Shown piece after piece: positions 59,831 through 64,000 of a stretch of DNA of 64,000 bases. The notes under the pieces were generated by a model, which saw nothing but the letters and a program-made list of their open reading frames with translations, was not told the origin of the DNA and did not search any database. Origin of the DNA: Cannabis sativa (taxonomy: Eukaryota; Streptophyta; Magnoliopsida; Rosales; Cannabaceae); contig NC_083605.1 of the NCBI RefSeq assembly GCF_029168945.1, forward strand, positions 40,437,280-40,501,279, written 5' to 3'. Within the stretch, counting starts at the first letter, position 1. Each line of letters starts with the position of its first letter. Position numbers and translations under genes: made by a program.

Positions 59831-60692
59831 ACGTCTGGTCATGCCACATTTTGGGATTTTTGATAGAAGAGTTAAGCATACACACTTCTCCTCCTTCTTC
59901 CTTAGAGTTCATTGCATAAAAGGATTGTTGAATTTCCCTCTATTGCCATTATCTTTGTTAGTGCCATTATTGTTGCGCTTGCCTCCACCATTCTCGTTGT
60001 TTGAGAATTGATAGAGATCATCTACGGTGGTCGGCATGCTAGACATTGTTCGGGGCGCGATGAGGCCCTATGTTTGTTCGTCATTGTCCTGCTCTCTCGC
60101 CTAGGCTTTTCGGACAGCTTCTTCTAACTTTATGAAGACATTAGCTCGCTCAAGGAACTCCTCCATATTGCTCGTTGAGATCATCCTGATATCTTTCTAG
60201 AAGTCACTCAACGACAGGATGCCTCCGAGTATGGCTGTATATTATCCTTCTTCTGTCAAGCATGTGACCTTGGTGGCCTCAGCCATGAACCATTAAATGT
60301 AGTCCTTCAAGGATTCATCTTTTCTTTGCTTTATTTCGATAAGATCCTCTTGTTGGGCAGGTATTTATCATGAACCAGAGAACTAAAGATAGAACCGTCG
60401 GGAGAGCTCTTCCCAAGAATTAAATCTTCTTGGGGCTAGCTTGAAATACCATTGTTGGGCTATTTCCATTAGAGTTGTCAAAAAAATTTTGAATCGCACA
60501 TCTCCAAATATTTGTAGGAGATCTTTCTGGATCTCAAAGTACTTTAGGAGTACTAGAGGGTCTTCTTTTCCCATGTACATCTTCCAAGTTGGCATCTTGA
60601 ATTTGGGCAAGGGCAAGGTATTGATGTATGCCGAGAATGATGATCCCTTAGCCCTATCTAGCTCGAGTTCTGAAGGTTTTGGACCAACTAGG
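59831..60692 (-). pseudogene. gag: gag capsid of element H
   Basis: LPLPKFKMPTWKMYMGKEDP, then RFKIFLTTLMEIAQQWYFKL and RRFNSWEELSRRFYL (60616-60383), the conserved core of Tat-type Gag (Retrotrans_gag). Afterwards the frame is broken by stops but ISGxSQRAIWRSSLSELM can be followed to about 60120, and an Asn/Gly-rich tail to about 59950. Upstream it continues across solo LTR 3 into 62553+. Confidence 0.75.
60688..60692 (+). repeat. Target-site duplication of solo LTR 3, left (CTAGG)
   Basis: Identical to 62548-62552. Confidence 0.93.
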
Positions 60693-62547
60693 TGTTGGAA
60701 ATATTTTACCAGGATCTAGATTTACTACCATGTATGTTTCACTAACATCCTAATATGAATTCTAAAACAATGAAATAAACACATATAAAGTTTAGGAAAC
60801 CTTACATTGGGTGCAGCGGAATATAATGACTCCTTCCGTTTAGATCTCTAGCCCTTGATTCCTTTCTGTAGCAGAACGTAATCAAGATCTGAACATGGAT
60901 CTCTTTCTCTCCTTCTTGCTGATTGGATTCTACACAATCTTCCATACTTTGATTGAGATACCGCTTGATGTGTGTGGGAACTCACTCATTCACTCAAGGT
61001 TCGAAATTGAAGAGAAGAAGAGAGAAGAAGAGCGGCGGCTAGGAGGCTCAGGTTTTTCTCCGAAAGGAATAAGATGCAAGTCTTAGTTTCCTGAAGCCAT
61101 CACTTTCTATTTATAGAAAGCCATCTAGGTTTAGGTTAAAATTGTATGGCATTAAAATAATGAAAATATAAATGGTAAAATGCTTGCATAGTGGCCGGCC
61201 ATGATATGGATAATGGGCCTCACTTTGTAATTTCGCCATTTTGTCATTCTTCAATCCCATTTTCTCAAAAATGCCAATTTTCCAATTTAACCATTTAAAT
61301 GTCAATTCCAATTATTTAATAACTAAAAATTAATTATTAAATAATATTGTCATTTAATATATTTATTAATTGGACATATAAAGTCCCTTAATTAATAAAT
61401 AAAACCTAGAATCTCTTTTCTTTACAATTTCGCCCTTCTTTAGTGAAAATTCATAAAGTAGACATAGTCTTACTTTAGAATTATAATTGGTTAATTAAAA
61501 TCAATTAACTGAGTCTTACAAGAAGTATGGTCTCAACTTGTATGGGGACCATGGGCCTGTATAACCGAGCTTCCAATAAGTCGAACCGAATTTACCAAGT
61601 AAATTCCCTAACTTATTAATTCCTTATTGAATCCACACTTAGAACTTGGAATTGCACTCTCAGTCATATAGAACGCTCTATATGTTCCACGATATAGATA
61701 CGCTATTAATTATCCATTGTTATAATCCTAATTTGATCAATGACCCTCTAATAGATGATCTACATTGAATAGGAACTAAATTACCGTTACACCTTCAATG
61801 TATTTTATCCTTAAAAACCTTAGCTCCGTATAAATGATATTTCAGCGAAGTGAAATGAGATCTCAACCATTTATCTCTGTTTAGCCAAGCTCGAAGGATA
61901 TCATCATTTCACTTCTAAATTCCTATAGAAGTTATAGACTCCATATTTATGTTAGCGCTCCCACTCAATTATACTATCATGTTCCCAAAATGTATGTATC
62001 ACCCTGACTGTTCAAAAGTAGGCTTAACTAACAAATCAAAGAACATGTATAATACTCTTTAGATCGAACCTAACCATATCAGGATTAAGATCATTTGATC
62101 TAGGATCAACAGGCGATATTGAATTGAATGGATATTACGGTAAATTTTAATATATCTAGTCAAAGTTCAATATCGGTCCCTTCCGATGTATACTCCATAC
62201 ATCCGATACTAGTAAACTTTGCCAATGCCCTGGAAAGGACATAACACTTATCTAAGGTGTAAGAATACCTATCGCTGATTATATCATGCCAGTCTAAATC
62301 CAGTGAACTGACAAATCAGGGAATAAACTTTCGAACATATAATTAAGATTATATTCCACTGTGCTGACAACACTATAATCATTTACAAATTCATATGTTT
62401 TGGGCTTAAATAGAATTCATACATTATATATATAATCATGAAATAAATCATGTGAACCATGCAACATAAAATGTTATTTCTGATCTTTATTAATAAGTAA
62501 ATCTGATTATATTGAAATGGGTTTTATTTAGGGCACAAAACCCAACA
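60693..62547 (-). repeat. Solo LTR 3 of the TGTTGG...CCAACA family (1.86 kb)
   Basis: TGTTGGAAAT ... AACCCAACA on the plus strand, perfect CTAGG duplication, minus-strand TATA box CTATAAATAG (61116-61107). Inserted in the gag of H; the Gag frame resumes on both sides (DQIRDVLKG before, LVGPKPSELELDRAKGSSFS after, with one CTAGG removed). Confidence 0.93.
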
Positions 62548-62552
62548 CTAGG
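62548..62552 (+). repeat. Target-site duplication of solo LTR 3, right (CTAGG)
   Basis: Matches 60688-60692. Confidence 0.93.
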
Positions 62553-63860
62553 CCCTTGAGCACGTCTCGTATTTGATCCGATTGTGAGAAGGATCTGCTG
62601 CTTTAGGGGCTTGGTTGATCGACCTTCTTTAATTAAGTTGTAGCCTCATATTGGATAGAGCCTGGCCACCCATACCTTGGGAGAGGGTATAGTCAAGGCC
62701 AGCCAACCCTGAGTCTAGTGCTTGTACATGGTCAGTCAACCCTAAGTTGGGCAAGGCCTGGCCGTCCACGAATCTCTGCCTAGCTGGTGGAACTTGTGCA
62801 TTGACATAGGGTAGATCACACCAATTGCTAGAGTTTGGTAGATCTAACTATCTAAAGTGATGAACTTCACTTCTCAAATTGTTGTTTTTGATGTTTCCAC
62901 CTGCTCTCTACCCTCGTCGGTTAAAAATTCACCTTTTGGCGACTAGCTCCCCTTGGAGAGGGAATGCTCTTCTCTTGTTGGCCATAGGGACTTCTAGAGG
63001 AGTCTGTCTGGCCATGGGTATTGTTGCAGGATTCTGGCCGACCATGGGTGATGCTGGAGAAGTCTGGCTGGCCATACAGCTCTTGCTGGTGGTTAGCTAG
63101 CCATAGGATAGATAGAGGGGGTTGTTGTTGAGCTTTAGATCCCTAGGTGGCATCCATGTCGCTGGTTGCTGGGATTTGGCAGTTTTCGCTGTTTGACCTT
63201 TGAGGAAAGGTCTATCTTCCCTTTGGCGAGGGAAGATCTGTCCTAGTTTGTGGGGAACTGGATTGATCAGCATATTGATAGACCCTCCCTCATCTCTTAA
63301 CAAGTCTTTCTTGAAGTTGATCTCTAATGAGATCCTAGCCTATTCCATCGGTTCTCTGGTTGAACCGCCTTATTAGATCGATGGCCTCTCTGTTGCGTTG
63401 ATCTAACTCTACTTGGTGAGATCAAAGGATGTATTGTTAATCACCCATCAATCTTAAGCATTCTTATCTCTGCTAAGTGAGTACATCAAGATCAACAATG
63501 TGTTGTTCTTCAAGGAATTCACGTCTCTACTGAGCAAATACATCGCAGTTAGCAGCACGTAGTTCTTCAAATGGGCCTGCACGACCTATAACTTCTCTGA
63601 GTCTGGCCAACTCAAGGTCTTCTTCCAAGTTCACGCGGGGCTTGCCAATAGTAAGCTTTGATTCCCTATCTCATCTGTCCTACATAGTACCAGGGATTAA
63701 ACCCAATTGTTGTTCTTAGGAGGTGCCCCCTAAGGACTCTTCCTGCAGTTGCAGGTGCATGTGGAGGGTCCTCCCATGGAGGTAGGGGCCTGCCACTCGG
63801 ACCCACTGGGATGCTTGTATCAGTCTGACAATTATTGAGTCTTGCTAAGTAATCTTGGCC
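62553..63860 (-). pseudogene. gag: N-terminal gag region of element H
   Basis: Low-complexity N-terminal Gag with many stops. Readable pieces on the minus strand: SKLTIGKPRVNLEEDLELAR, LREVIGRAGPFEELRAAN and QVELDQRNREAIDLIRRFNQ (63660-63350), charged helical segments usual for Tat Gag N-termini. Clusters of TGGC(T/C)G(A/G)CCATGG words at 62665-62770 and 63000-63110. Confidence 0.6.
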
Positions 63861-64000
63861 ACCCATAGACCTACAAGGGAGGTTTGGCCGACCATGGTGT
63901 GCAGGATTTGGCAAGACAAGGTGTGTAGGGTCTGGCAGGATAAGGGCTGCACGACCTGGCATGTCAAGCGCTGCACGACCTGGTCGGTCAAAGGTTGTAG
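63861..64000 (-). repeat. 24-bp tandem repeat coding an 8-residue repeat in the gag leader of H
   Basis: Minus-strand translation gives PGRAALDM, PGRAALIL, PDPTHLVL, PNPAHHGR, PNLPCRSM: five units of eight residues starting with Pro. The units nearest the window end are the most alike. The array may continue past 64000. Confidence 0.75.

Larger units (their letters stand above)
52179..64000 (-). mobile_element. Element H: Tat/Ogre-type Ty3/gypsy element, degenerate, with two nested solo LTRs
   Basis: Minus strand from right: gag leader with short tandem repeats (64000-62553), solo LTR 3, gag capsid (60692-60100), tandem repeats and protease (59830-59000), truncated RT (58960-58500), RNase H, a second archaeal-type RNase H (about 57900), a doubtful integrase region, spacer, solo LTR 2, polypurine tract and 3' LTR (53317-52179). 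The 5' LTR lies outside the window. Many stops in every domain show great age. Confidence 0.8.

Noticed and set aside
62879..63100. Plus-strand ORF with apparent membrane-like residues
   Set aside because: Antisense of the CCATGG-rich gag leader of H; hydrophobicity comes from the repeat words.

Overview
The window is plant nuclear DNA, most likely from a eudicot and from a gene-poor, repeat-rich heterochromatic region. Almost everything recognisable is LTR retrotransposon: Ty3/gypsy chromoviruses with a C-terminal chromodomain, Athila-type elements with a third ORF, Tat/Ogre-type elements with a second RNase H, and three solo LTRs of one family. I found no intact host gene, tRNA, rRNA or CRISPR array. 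Species cannot be named from the sequence alone.

Layout. (1) 1-6299: 5' part of a minus-strand chromovirus (A) with a 2.0-kb LTR. It is inserted in the pol gene of a plus-strand chromovirus (B, 6300-11862). (2) 9540-28508: plus-strand chromovirus C, whose 5' LTR is also the 3' LTR of B. Its pol is split by a complete, younger copy of the same family (D, 16357-25814) flanked by a 5-bp target duplication, AAACG. (3) 28509-29707: 3' end of a Tat-like element; the U3 part of its LTR carries a captured piece of the host gene for 40S ribosomal protein SA. (4) 29708-31155: minus-strand Athila ORF3 fragment (F), joined head-to-head to a long plus-strand Athila element (E, 31156-42033) with gag, pol, ORF3 and a 3' LTR. 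(5) 42034 to about 50.2 kb: minus-strand Athila-like element G, its RT interrupted by a solo LTR. (6) About 50.2-52.2 kb: old unassigned DNA with a possible copia gag scrap. (7) 52179 to the window end: minus-strand Tat/Ogre-like element H, interrupted by two more solo LTRs of the same family as the one in G.

How the parts work together: each autonomous element follows the LTR - primer site - gag - protease - RT/RNase H - integrase - polypurine tract - LTR plan, but every copy visible here has frameshifts, nonsense codons or deletions, so none looks able to move by itself. D has near-identical LTRs and few lesions, so it is the youngest full element. The order of events can be read from the nesting: B/C before A and D; G and H before the three solo LTRs.

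The points most worth a second look are the ribosomal-protein gene capture, the LTR shared between B and C, hairpins with compensatory changes and dense CCGG palindromes inside the chromovirus LTRs, a candidate 5'-leader intron, and three solo LTRs that all keep perfect target duplications.
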